DNA of 64,000 bases from Opitutaceae bacterium (GCA_003151515.1 PLXS01000007.1:62001-126000); one strand, 5' to 3'; shown: positions 16,369 through 24,893, numbered from the stretch's first letter. Made by a program: numbers and translations. Notes: generated from the letters alone by a model not told the origin.

Positions 16369-17577
16369 ATGCCCCTGGATGCGCAGGCGGCGCTCCCACG
16401 GATCGTCCACCTGGACGCGGACGCGTTCTTTGTCGCGTGCGAGCAGGCGCGCGACCCGTCGCTGCGCGGCAAGAAGTGCGCGGTGGGGGGCCGGGAGCGC
16501 GGCATCATCTCGTCGGCCAGCTACGAGGCCCGGGCGTGCGGCGTGTACACGCCCATGCCGACGGCGAGGGCGAGGCGCGTGTGCCCGGACCTTGTCCTCA
16601 TACCGCACACGTTGGGGCTCTACGGCGCAGTCTCGCGTCGCATGTTCGACCTCTGCGAGGAGCTGACGCCCCTCGTCCAGCGCAACTCGATAGACGAGGG
16701 CTACCTCGACCTCGGGCCCTGCCGCCACCCTTCGATGGAGGCCATCGAGGGCGCCGTGCGGGCGCTGCAGAGGCGCATCTGGGACGAGCTCGAGATCCCG
16801 GTCTCCATGGGTATGGCCGCGAACAAGCTCGTGGCGCAGATCGCGTCCAAGTTGCGCAAGCCCAGGGGTTTCGTGATTGTGCGCCCTGGCGAGGAGGGCG
16901 CCTTCCTCGCTCCCCTTCTGGTGGGCCGGCTACCGGGAATCGGGGTCAAGACGGAGGCCCGGCTTGCGACGCTTGGAATCAAGATCGTGAGCGACCTGCT
17001 GTCGAGGAGCGAGGCGCAGCTTGCCGCGGCCTTCGGGCGCGACTGGAGAAACATCGTCGAGGCCGCTCTGGGCCGTGACACGAGCCCGGTCGAGACGCAG
17101 TCCGGCGACGCGAAGAGCTATTCTCAGCAGGAGACCTTCGCCTCGGACGTGAGGGACTTCGCGGCCGTCGAGCGGATCGCCAAGCGGATGCTCGACGAGC
17201 TCATGGCCAAGGTGCGCGCCGACGGCGCTAAGGTGCGGACGGTCACGATCTACGTTCGGTATCCAGATTTCACGCACGAGTCCCACGGCAGGAGCATCGA
17301 GGCGCCGACTGACATCGAGGCTCCGTTCTATCCTCTCGTGGGCCCGCTCCTGCGGCGCGCCTGGCGCAGGGACAGGCCGCTGCGGCTCGTGAGCGTGCGC
17401 CTCTCGGGCGTCGGGGCGGGCCCGGCGCAGCTCGAGATGTTCGCGGAGGTTGACGACAGGAGGAGGAGGCTGGCCGCCGTCGTCGACAGCCTGAACAGGA
17501 AGGGGGGCGGGGGCGCCGTGATGCACGGCCACCAGCTGGGGCCCTCGCCGACGGGTACTGAAAAAAAGGATACATGA
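16369..17577 (+). CDS. dinB: DNA polymerase IV (Y-family translesion polymerase)
   Basis: Error-prone polymerase that bypasses damaged bases. The 402-residue product has the catalytic acidic residues in HLDADAFF (Asp16, Asp18) and NSIDEGYLDL (Asp109, Glu110). The helix-hairpin-helix RLPGIGVKTEARLATLGI lies near residue 190, followed by a little-finger domain. Near the C-terminus QLEMF matches the beta-clamp-binding pentapeptide pattern. The ATG at 16369 sits directly before the conserved N-terminus, 7 bases after the last TPR gene. No LexA box was recognised upstream, which fits the apparent read-through arrangement. Gene ends in a run GAAAAAAAGG just before the stop. Confidence 0.95.
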   Translation: MPLDAQAALPRIVHLDADAFFVACEQARDPSLRGKKCAVGGRERGIISSASYEARACGVYTPMPTARARRVCPDLVLIPHTLGLYGAVSRRMFDLCEELTPLVQRNSIDEGYLDLGPCRHPSMEAIEGAVRALQRRIWDELEIPVSMGMAANKLVAQIASKLRKPRGFVIVRPGEEGAFLAPLLVGRLPGIGVKTEARLATLGIKIVSDLLSRSEAQLAAAFGRDWRNIVEAALGRDTSPVETQSGDAKSYSQQETFASDVRDFAAVERIAKRMLDELMAKVRADGAKVRTVTIYVRYPDFTHESHGRSIEAPTDIEAPFYPLVGPLLRRAWRRDRPLRLVSVRLSGVGAGPAQLEMFAEVDDRRRRLAAVVDSLNRKGGGGAVMHGHQLGPSPTGTEKKDT

Positions 17578-17882
17578 GGGCCGGAAGGCCGGCGCGGGGG
17601 AGGCGCCCGGGGGCGCCCGCAAGGGGCCTCAGGGGGGATTGGGGACGTTCCCGGGGCCAAAGCGCGGAAAATTCAAAAAATTTAACAATTCAGCGCCACA
17701 AACCTGTTGACGGCTGAAACGCAAAGCTCAATAGGTTGTGGCCGGTAGGGGCATTGACCACATCCTGTTGTGGTCAACAATGCGTAAATAAGTTCCAGCA
17801 ACTTTTGGTCGCTAGGGCTCGTTGCGCGTCGGAAATACCCCTGTTCGCGCCCCTTTTCCCAACAATTTCGCCAGCAGCATCC
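17578..17882. other. 305-base control region upstream of nrdB
   Basis: No gene is seen here. The left 100 bases are G/C-rich with weak hairpins (GGCC-ggaa-GGCC; GCGCC-cggg-GGCGC) that lack a T tail. From 17660 the sequence turns A/T-rich and contains a TTGACG at 17707-17712 that could be a -35 element, with only a poor -10 about 17 bases on. It also holds the inverted repeat annotated at 17754-17777. Confidence 0.5.
17754..17777. promoter_or_regulatory. Perfect inverted repeat TTGACCACA-N6-TGTGGTCAA before nrdB
   Basis: Two 9-base arms separated by 6 bases, about 105 bases before the nrdB start. Each arm matches 7 of 9 positions of the DnaA box TTATCCACA. A related direct-repeat flavour is nearby (CACAAACCTGTTG at 17697-17709 and CACATCCTGTTG at 17759-17770). 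The site could bind a repressor such as an NrdR-like or other dimeric regulator, or DnaA. It does not fit the NrdR box consensus well. Confidence 0.5.
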
Positions 17883-18968
17883 ATGCAGAAAATCTTCCAG
17901 GTAGGCACAAAGACGTTCGTCCTCGATCAAGCCAAGGCCGAGAGGGCGTTTGCGGAGAAGCGCGTCATCAACGGACGCGTCACCATGACGTTCAACCTCC
18001 TCCCGCTTAAGTACCAATGGGCCTACGACCTCTACCGCAAGATGAAGGCCAACCACTGGGAGCCCGAGGACATCCCGATGGGCAAGGACATCGAGCAGTG
18101 GCGCGACGCCAAGGCGGTGAGCGACGTCGAGCGCTGGATCATCCGGATGGGGATCGGCTACTTCTCGGCCGCGGAGGGGATCGTCGGGGACAACATCCAA
18201 CACGTCGTCCGCGAGCTGGTCACCGCTCCTGAGCTGAAGCTGGTCCTGGGCAGGCATGCCCACGAGGAGAACATCCACGCTGACTCGCTCCTCTACATGA
18301 TCGCCTCCCTGGGCATCAACCCGCACGAGTGCGAGGCGATGTTCGAGGACATCCCGACCATCGTTCGCAAGAACGAGTTTGTAACGCGGGTTTCACACGG
18401 TCTTCGCAGGGACCTGGACCTCACGAAGCCCGAAAACAAGAAGCTCCTCGCATCGAACATGTTCGTGTTCGGGCAGTGCATGGAGGGGACGCAGTTCTAC
18501 GGGCTCTTCGGCATGGTTCTATCGCTGTACCGCCAGAACAAGTTCCCGGGGATTGGCCAGATGTTCCGATACACCCTTCGCGACGAGTCCAACCACATCG
18601 AGGTGTTCCGTAACCTGTTCATGGACTTGGTTGAGGAGAACCGGGAAATCTGGACGCCCGAGTACAAGGAGGAGCTGCGCGGGCTCATGCGCGAGGCGGT
18701 GATGCTCGAGAAGGAGTTCATCCGCGACTGCCTGCCGGTCAACGCCGTGGGCCTGAGCCTCGAGGACTTCCTAGCCTACATTGATTACATCGCCGATCGC
18801 CGCCTCGAGGGCTGCGGTCTGGCGCCGCTCTCGAGCGGCATCAAGAATCCCCTGCCATGGCTTGCTGAGATGATGGACATCGCGAAGGAACAGAACTTCT
18901 TCGAGGGCCGGGTAACCGAGTATCAGAAGTCATCCTCGCTCAATGTAGCGTCAGACGACGAGCTCTGA
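17883..18968 (+). CDS. nrdB: Class I ribonucleotide reductase, beta (radical-generating) subunit, chlamydial-like
   Basis: The 361-residue ferritin-like subunit stores the oxidant that starts ribonucleotide reduction in the partner NrdA. All six metal ligands of the family can be placed: Glu98 (SAAEGIVGDN), Glu129 and His132 (HEENIHADS), Glu201 (MEGTQF), Glu235 and His238 (RDESNHIE). The residue four after His132, where E. coli NrdB has radical Tyr122 and Chlamydia has Phe127, is Leu136; Tyr138 two residues on is kept. The AAEG first-ligand block resembles the chlamydial class Ic form. This points to a tyrosyl-radical-free enzyme with a high-valent metal centre, perhaps containing manganese. 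nrdA follows after 152 bases. Confidence 0.95.
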   Translation: MQKIFQVGTKTFVLDQAKAERAFAEKRVINGRVTMTFNLLPLKYQWAYDLYRKMKANHWEPEDIPMGKDIEQWRDAKAVSDVERWIIRMGIGYFSAAEGIVGDNIQHVVRELVTAPELKLVLGRHAHEENIHADSLLYMIASLGINPHECEAMFEDIPTIVRKNEFVTRVSHGLRRDLDLTKPENKKLLASNMFVFGQCMEGTQFYGLFGMVLSLYRQNKFPGIGQMFRYTLRDESNHIEVFRNLFMDLVEENREIWTPEYKEELRGLMREAVMLEKEFIRDCLPVNAVGLSLEDFLAYIDYIADRRLEGCGLAPLSSGIKNPLPWLAEMMDIAKEQNFFEGRVTEYQKSSSLNVASDDEL

Positions 18969-19120
18969 CCCCAGGAGCCGCACGTGCTGAGAGCCTAAGG
19001 CGCCGAACACCCCAATCAACGCTTCAGAGGACTTTTTGCGCAGCCCCGGCGGGCACGACCCTTCATCGACCCTCAGAATTTTCCGCTATTGCAACTATCT
19101 TAATAATTGGAACTTAGACA

Positions 19121-22100
19121 ATGAGCAACATCCCCCTTGCCCAGGACCTGGCCCTCAAGAGAACGGTCCACGCCCCGCTTGAACAGAAGCCCATATACGC
19201 CTGGCGCGATGTCGTCCCCGCGGGCGCGATCCAGCTTCCCCCGATAGTCCTCCTGTGCCCGCACGGGGAGGAGCGCTTCGACATCGCCGAGGTTGCCGAC
19301 ACGCTGGGCAAGGCGTTCACGAACGTCTGCATCGCGCAGGGCGAGAAGGAAATCTTCACCGAGAAGAACCGCGCCTGGGTGGCCCAGATCTGCCGTGAAC
19401 TGGCCGCAAACCTTTCCGAGCTTGCGCGCCTGCAGAATCCGCTGCGCCTGACGCTCGACGGCCTCTACGAGCTCATCGAGAAGACGCTGGTCGACAACAA
19501 CGCCTACATGGTGGCCAAGAGCCTCCTGCTCAACCGCTCCCGCAAGCTCGCGGTCGGCCGCGACTCCGGCGTCCAGAGCACGGTTCGGGTGATCCGGCGA
19601 AACGGCCATGTCGTCCCGTGGAACGACCAGAAGGTCGAGATCGCCGTCCGAAAAACGTTTCTTTCCCTGGCGCGCGACTCCGCGCCCGCGGTTGCGATCT
19701 CGAAGGCCGTCTCGGAGCGCATCATTTCCGCGCACCAGGCGTTCGTGCGCATCGAGGAGGTCCAGGACATCGTTCAGGAGGAGCTCATGAAGGCGGGCCA
19801 CTTCAAGGTGGCCGAGGCGTACATACTTTACCGCGCCGAGCGGGCCGTGGCCCGGGCAGAGGGCACGTCAGGGACGGTCGAGGTGGCGGAGCAGCCCGTG
19901 GCGGGGCAGGGCACGCTTGTCGTCGTCAAGCGTGCCAACGGCGAAACGGTCCTCTGGGACGGGGCCGACCTGAGCAAGCGAATCGAGTTCGCACGGACGG
20001 GGCTCGATCTGTGCCTGTCGGCCGAGGAGATTGAGCTCGAGCTCAGGCGTTCGATTTACGACCAGATCGCGCAAAAGGACCTCGATTCGACGATTGTCCT
20101 CAACTCCAAGACCCTGATCGAAAGGGACGCGGATTTCGCCAAGTTTGCCGGCCGCATCCAGCTCACCTACATCTACGAGGAGGTCCTGGGTTGGGACATC
20201 CTGCGCGACGGCCTCGGCAAGCTGAGGGAGGCCCACCAGAAGGCCTTCAGGAAATACATCGAGCACGGGATCACCATCAAGCGCCTCAACCCGAAGCTGC
20301 TGGAGTACAACCTGGCAAAGCTTGCGGGGGCGCTCGATCCGTCGGCCGACCTGGAACTCGACTTCTTGGGCGTCCAGACGCTCTACGACCGTTATCTCGT
20401 CATCGACAAGGTTTCCAAGTCCTCGAGGCGCATCGAGACGCCCCAGTTTTTCTGGATGCGGGTGGCCATGGGGCTTTTCTTGGAAGAGAATGGCGACCGC
20501 GAAACAAGGGTTTCCGGGCTCTATGACCTATACAAGAACCGGCGCTTTTGCTCGTCGACCCCGACCCTGTTCAACAGCGGCACGCAACATTCTCAGCTCA
20601 GTTCGTGTTTTTTATATTTCGTTGACGACTCGATAGAAGGGATATTCCAACGCGGCATCGCAGAGAACGCCTACCTGTCGAAATGGGCTGGCGGCTTGGG
20701 CGGCTCCTGGACTTCCGTCCGCGGCACGGGCGCATACATCGGCGGCACGAATGGCGAGTCCCAGGGCGTCATCCCGTTCCTCAAGCTGCACAACGACCAG
20801 CTGGTGGCGGTGAACCAGTGCTTCGCCCCCGAGACGGTCGTCTACACGGCGGACGGCCCCAAGGCCATCCGCGATGTCGCAGTTGGGGACCTCGTCCTGG
20901 GCAACAGCGGCACGTATCGGGAGGTCACGGATGTCTACGCCTACGATCAGCACGGCCCGATGGTGGCCGTGAAGATCAAGCACTCGATCGAGCCCATTCG
21001 GGTGACTACCGGGCACCCGTTCTTCGCCATTCAGGGCGTGCCCATGGAACAGAACATCGCGCGAACGGCGCGCTGGCTGGAAAAGGGAAAGATCCGCAGC
21101 CGGTGGGTTGATGCGTCCGAGCTCCGGCGCGGGGACTACGTGGCCCAGACGATTCCCTCGCAGGTGATGCCTGTGGAGGGTTTCTCCGAGGACGATGCGC
21201 GCATATATGGCATCCTGCTGGGGGACGCGTACCTCTCAAAGGAGGGCCGCCAATGGGGTGTCTCGGGGCACCCGGTGCGCGACGAACACATCCAGTTTGT
21301 CCGGCAGTACCTTTCCGATCGAGGCATCCATTCCTGGGAGACGGGCCGCGGCGAGACCTACCTGCAGATCCATTGGGCGAGCGGAAGGGGAGTTGTGCGC
21401 GACGGGACAACCGGGTGCATTGCGGGAGCTGGGGCGCCCACCATGCCCTTCGGGTACGATGACCTCTATGACCAGAACGGGGCGAAGCGCATAGCGCGCA
21501 GGTTTGCGCACCTGCCGCACGGGCAAACCCGTGCGTTGATCCAGGGCCTTCTCGAGACGGACGGAGGAGTCTCCCGCGGGGCCGAGATCTACTTCACAAA
21601 TACTTCGCAGCCGCTGGTCGAGGGCCTGCGGTACCAGCTCCTGCGCCTCGGTATCCCGACCGCCGGGCAATTCCGCAAACGCGATGCGGCGCATACGGGC
21701 ACGCGCTCCGATGGCTCGAAGATCGAATTCAAGGGGGTGAGCGAATGCTATGACGTCCGGATTCCCGCGGTGCTGGAGATCGCGTCCCTTGTCGGCTGCA
21801 AGCCCATCCGAAAGAGAAACTGGTTCATCCACGACGGCTGCGCCTACTCGCGGGTGAGGGAGGTGGTGAGCATTGATCCGGTCCCGTTCGTCTTCGACCT
21901 CAAGGTGGAAGGCGACGAATCCTACACGACGAACGCCGCCCTCGTTCACAACGGCGGGAAACGCAAGGGCTCGGGCTGCGCCTACCTCGAGAGCTGGCAC
22001 AACGACATCTTTGAATTCCTCGAGCTGAGGAAGAACACGGGAGACGACCGGCGCCGTACCCACGACATGAATACGGCGAACTGGATCCCGGACCTGTTCA

Positions 22101-24724
22101 TGAAGCGCATGGAGGCCCGCGGGCACTGGACCCTGTTCCGCTCGAACGAGGTGCCGGACCTCCACGACTCGTTTGGCAAGAAGTTTGAGGAGCTCTACCT
22201 CAAGTACGAGGCCATGGCGGACGAGGGCAAGATTCACGGGCACAAGGTCGAGGCCCTGGTGCTTTGGAAGAAGATGCTCTCGATGCTATTCGAGACGGGC
22301 CACCCCTGGATCACGTTCAAGGACCCATGCAACGTGCGGTCGCCGCAGGACCACGTGGGGGTCGTTCACTCTTCAAATCTTTGCTGCATCACGGCGGATC
22401 AGCGAGTCGTGACATCGGAGGGTCTTGTGACTGTTGGCTACCTCTACGAGAAAGCGCGCCGTTTGGCCCTCGTGGGAGCCGGTGGAAACACGCCATTGGC
22501 TACGGAACCCGTGAACACGGTATTTGGGCGCTCCGGTCCGGTGCTCGCGGGCCCGATGCTTTTGCCGCGCCCGGATGCTCCGATAGTCAAAATACACACA
22601 GAAGAAGGATACACCCACAAGGTCACGCCGGACCACAAGGTGTGGGTTGTCGGGCGCGGATGGATCGAGGCCCAGGAACTCGTGGTCGGCGACCTTATTG
22701 AGATTCAGCAGGGCGAGGGTCTCTGGGGTTCCGTCGAAGCGGTTGACGAGGCCTTCTTGTGCGGCCTGATCGCCGGCGACGGGACATTCATGTCGCACAA
22801 AGGCGATTCGAAGTCCGCTGTCATTGATGTTTGGGCGCAGGAGTTCTCCCTAATCCCGGAAATCGAGGCGATCGTGAGCCGCATGCTTGCGGCGGCCGAT
22901 GAAGTTTACAACACGGGTTCGAAGCGCCAGCCCGTCTTTGTTGGCGATGAATACAAGCGCCGGCTGACTTCGGCGCCTCTGGCCCGTATCCTTGAGGCGC
23001 GCGGCTTCACGACGGGGACAAAGTTAAAGGTCCCAGACTTCATATGGACCGGTACGAGGGATACGGTTGGCGCATATCTGCGGGGCCTTTTTGCTGCGGA
23101 CGCTACTGTCGAGTCGAGTGGAGAAGTAACCACTTGTGTATTGGCTTCGGTCAACAAGGGCTTCTTGGAAGAAATCCAAATCCTTCTGGCGAACTTCGGA
23201 GTGAAGGCGTCGCTTCGCAGTATAAGGAGGGAAGGACCGATCGAGATGCCGGACGGCCAAGGCGGCACAAAGCAGTATTGGCAGGCCGACCTTTGGCGAT
23301 TGATGGTCACGTCGATCCGAGGATGCCGTATCGTGGAGAACCTAACTGGCCTCGGAGCCTTGAGAAAGAATGCCCGATTCCTGTCGCACTTGGAGAAGCC
23401 TGGATATGTGCAAAAGCTGCATGCAACGTTTGCGGGCTTGGAAATCCTGCCGAACGAAGACGCATACTGCCTGCAGGTTTTCACTGACGAGCATTCGTGG
23501 ACGGTGAACGGGATAGTCACGAAGAACACGGAGATAACCTTAAACACGTCCAAAGAGGAAACGGCGGTCTGCAATCTGGGTTCCATCGTCCTTGAGACGC
23601 ACCTCATGCCGGACGGATCGATAGACCACAAGAAGCTGCGCGAGACGATCCGCCTTGCGGTGCGCGCACTGGACAACGTGATCGACATCAACTTCTACCC
23701 GACCGAGGCGGCCAGGCGCTCGAACATGCGCCACCGTCCGATCGGCCTGGGGGTTATGGGCCTTGCCAACTCACTCTACATTAAGGGCATAGCCTTCGCA
23801 TCCCCGGAGGCGGTCGAGTTCAACGACGAGGCGATGGAGGCGATCGCGTTCTACGCGTACGAGGCGAGCTCGGACCTCGCGGCCGAGCGGGGCACCTACT
23901 CGAGCTACAAGGGCTCGAAGTGGGATCGCGGCCTCCTGCCGTTGGACACCGTCGACATCCTGGAGAAGGAGCGCGGGCTGCCGATCCAGGTGCCGCGCAA
24001 GGCGCGCATGGACTGGTCTCCCCTGAGGGCGAAGATAGCCGCGCAGGGAATGCGCAACAGCAACGTCCTCGCGATAGCGCCTACGGCGACGATATCGAAC
24101 ATCACGAACACGTCGCCCTGCATCGAGCCGACCTACAAGAACCTCTTCGTCAAATCGAACCTCTCCGGTGAATTCATCGTCCTGAATCCTTTCCTCGTGA
24201 AGGACCTGAAGGCGAGGGGCCTCTGGGACCGGGACATGCTGGACAACCTGAAGTACTTCGACGGCGAGCTTAAGGACATCGACCGGGTGCCGCAGGACCT
24301 GAAGGACAAGTACCTCACGGCATTCGGGATCGACCACAAGTGGGTGATCGACGCGGCGGCGCGGCGCCAGAAGTGGATCGACCAGTCGCAGTCCGTGAAC
24401 CTGTGGATCAAGACCCCGGACCTAAAGACGCTGTCGCACATGTACCGCTACGCGTGGCACGCGGGCCTCAAGACGACGTACTACCTGAGGAGCCTGGGCG
24501 CCTCGAACATCGAGAAGGCAACCGTCCAGGTTAAGAAGGACGTGCGCGGAGCGATCGGCGAATCGCGAGCGGAGATGGCGGCGGAGAGCGCCGCTGCGAG
24601 CCTCCTGACAACGAGCCCCTTCCCGGTGGAGGGCACGGCGAAGAAGGAGTACACGGCTGAGGAGAAGACGGCGTGCTCCATCGAGGCCATGCGCAACGGC
24701 GGGACGTGCGAGGCCTGCCAATAA
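19121..24724 (+). CDS. nrdA: Class I ribonucleotide reductase, alpha (catalytic) subunit precursor with two inteins
   Basis: The 1867-residue precursor reduces to about 1108 residues if both inteins leave. Three ATP-cone-like regions lie at about residues 41-142, 152-240 and 265-352; the middle one is the best preserved (VIRRNGHVVPWN), the first looks degenerate. Catalytic elements: Cys496 (SQLSSCFL), Cys1088 of NLC, Glu1471 of TEI, Cys1484 (ETAVCNLGSI), the APTATISNI loop, the paired tyrosines in LKTTYYLRS for radical transfer, and C-terminal shuttle cysteines 1863 and 1866 (CEAC). Intein 1 separates AVNQ from GGKRKG; intein 2 separates NLC from TEI. Activity therefore requires accurate splicing at both. 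The extein and its ATP-cone count resemble chlamydial NrdA. Confidence 0.96.
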   Translation: MSNIPLAQDLALKRTVHAPLEQKPIYAWRDVVPAGAIQLPPIVLLCPHGEERFDIAEVADTLGKAFTNVCIAQGEKEIFTEKNRAWVAQICRELAANLSELARLQNPLRLTLDGLYELIEKTLVDNNAYMVAKSLLLNRSRKLAVGRDSGVQSTVRVIRRNGHVVPWNDQKVEIAVRKTFLSLARDSAPAVAISKAVSERIISAHQAFVRIEEVQDIVQEELMKAGHFKVAEAYILYRAERAVARAEGTSGTVEVAEQPVAGQGTLVVVKRANGETVLWDGADLSKRIEFARTGLDLCLSAEEIELELRRSIYDQIAQKDLDSTIVLNSKTLIERDADFAKFAGRIQLTYIYEEVLGWDILRDGLGKLREAHQKAFRKYIEHGITIKRLNPKLLEYNLAKLAGALDPSADLELDFLGVQTLYDRYLVIDKVSKSSRRIETPQFFWMRVAMGLFLEENGDRETRVSGLYDLYKNRRFCSSTPTLFNSGTQHSQLSSCFLYFVDDSIEGIFQRGIAENAYLSKWAGGLGGSWTSVRGTGAYIGGTNGESQGVIPFLKLHNDQLVAVNQCFAPETVVYTADGPKAIRDVAVGDLVLGNSGTYREVTDVYAYDQHGPMVAVKIKHSIEPIRVTTGHPFFAIQGVPMEQNIARTARWLEKGKIRSRWVDASELRRGDYVAQTIPSQVMPVEGFSEDDARIYGILLGDAYLSKEGRQWGVSGHPVRDEHIQFVRQYLSDRGIHSWETGRGETYLQIHWASGRGVVRDGTTGCIAGAGAPTMPFGYDDLYDQNGAKRIARRFAHLPHGQTRALIQGLLETDGGVSRGAEIYFTNTSQPLVEGLRYQLLRLGIPTAGQFRKRDAAHTGTRSDGSKIEFKGVSECYDVRIPAVLEIASLVGCKPIRKRNWFIHDGCAYSRVREVVSIDPVPFVFDLKVEGDESYTTNAALVHNGGKRKGSGCAYLESWHNDIFEFLELRKNTGDDRRRTHDMNTANWIPDLFMKRMEARGHWTLFRSNEVPDLHDSFGKKFEELYLKYEAMADEGKIHGHKVEALVLWKKMLSMLFETGHPWITFKDPCNVRSPQDHVGVVHSSNLCCITADQRVVTSEGLVTVGYLYEKARRLALVGAGGNTPLATEPVNTVFGRSGPVLAGPMLLPRPDAPIVKIHTEEGYTHKVTPDHKVWVVGRGWIEAQELVVGDLIEIQQGEGLWGSVEAVDEAFLCGLIAGDGTFMSHKGDSKSAVIDVWAQEFSLIPEIEAIVSRMLAAADEVYNTGSKRQPVFVGDEYKRRLTSAPLARILEARGFTTGTKLKVPDFIWTGTRDTVGAYLRGLFAADATVESSGEVTTCVLASVNKGFLEEIQILLANFGVKASLRSIRREGPIEMPDGQGGTKQYWQADLWRLMVTSIRGCRIVENLTGLGALRKNARFLSHLEKPGYVQKLHATFAGLEILPNEDAYCLQVFTDEHSWTVNGIVTKNTEITLNTSKEETAVCNLGSIVLETHLMPDGSIDHKKLRETIRLAVRALDNVIDINFYPTEAARRSNMRHRPIGLGVMGLANSLYIKGIAFASPEAVEFNDEAMEAIAFYAYEASSDLAAERGTYSSYKGSKWDRGLLPLDTVDILEKERGLPIQVPRKARMDWSPLRAKIAAQGMRNSNVLAIAPTATISNITNTSPCIEPTYKNLFVKSNLSGEFIVLNPFLVKDLKARGLWDRDMLDNLKYFDGELKDIDRVPQDLKDKYLTAFGIDHKWVIDAAARRQKWIDQSQSVNLWIKTPDLKTLSHMYRYAWHAGLKTTYYLRSLGASNIEKATVQVKKDVRGAIGESRAEMAAESAAASLLTTSPFPVEGTAKKEYTAEEKTACSIEAMRNGGTCEACQ
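20819..21952 (+). other. Intein 1 in NrdA (378 residues, LAGLIDADG endonuclease, Gly at +1)
   Basis: In-frame protein insert, precursor residues 567-944. Splicing blocks: A begins with Cys567 (CFAPETVVYTADG); B has the Thr/His signature VTTGHPFF; F is VFDLKVEGDESY; G ends ALVHN with His-Asn. Between them are two dodecapeptide endonuclease motifs, IYGILLGDAYLS and LIQGLLETDGGVS, so it is a full-length homing intein. The flanking extein AVNQ/GGKRKG is contiguous in intein-free relatives, which fixes the borders. The residue after the terminal Asn is Gly945 and has no nucleophile; standard class 1 splicing needs Cys, Ser or Thr there. See the finding. Confidence 0.93.
22385..23527 (+). other. 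Intein 2 in NrdA (381 residues, LAGLIDADG endonuclease, inserted at NLC/TEI)
   Basis: In-frame insert, precursor residues 1089-1469. Block A starts at Cys1089 (CITADQRVVTSEG), directly after extein Cys1088. Block B is HKVTPDHKVWV, and the endonuclease motifs are LCGLIAGDGTF and YLRGLFAADATV. Block F is QVFTDEHSWTVNG, and G ends IVTKN with Lys where His is usual. Thr1470 is a valid +1 nucleophile. The insertion point matches the active-site location used by other RNR inteins, such as the NPC/SEI site of the NrdJ-1 split intein. Base composition looks less G/C-rich than the exteins, with more A/T-ending codons, which suggests later arrival. Confidence 0.94.
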
Positions 24725-24838
24725 CCGGCAGGGCCAATGCTGGTCCAAAGTCAGGCATCGGCCGGGTCGGGGGTGTGCGCAGGGCCTGGATGTAGCGTCT
24801 CTCGGCCTTGAGGTTGCCTCTTCCGCAGGAGCCGCCGC

Positions 24839-24864
24839 ATGCAGATTTGGCGATCCGAGGCGCC
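24839..24864. repeat. Left copy of an imperfect inverted repeat flanking the broken outer-membrane gene
   Basis: The plus-strand sequence starting ATGCAGATTTGGCG and ending GAGGCGCC matches the minus strand of 26141-26166 at 20 of 26 positions. The pair encloses the pseudogene at 24894-26060. Whether this is a mobile-element remnant is unknown. Confidence 0.35.
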
Positions 24865-24893
24865 GGTGGGCCGCGAAGGAAGCGGGAGCCTAG

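Noticed and set aside
17584-17630. GC-rich hairpins after dinB as a terminator
   Set aside because: The stems GGCC-ggaa-GGCC and GCGCC-cggg-GGCGC are short and are not followed by a T run.
20819-21952. Intein 1 as an artefact of a wrong border, with +1 Ser/Thr/Cys nearby
   Set aside because: The surrounding extein AVNQ-GGKRKG is contiguous in relatives and the only other nearby Asn (in YTTN) is followed by Ala, so no border gives a nucleophile.
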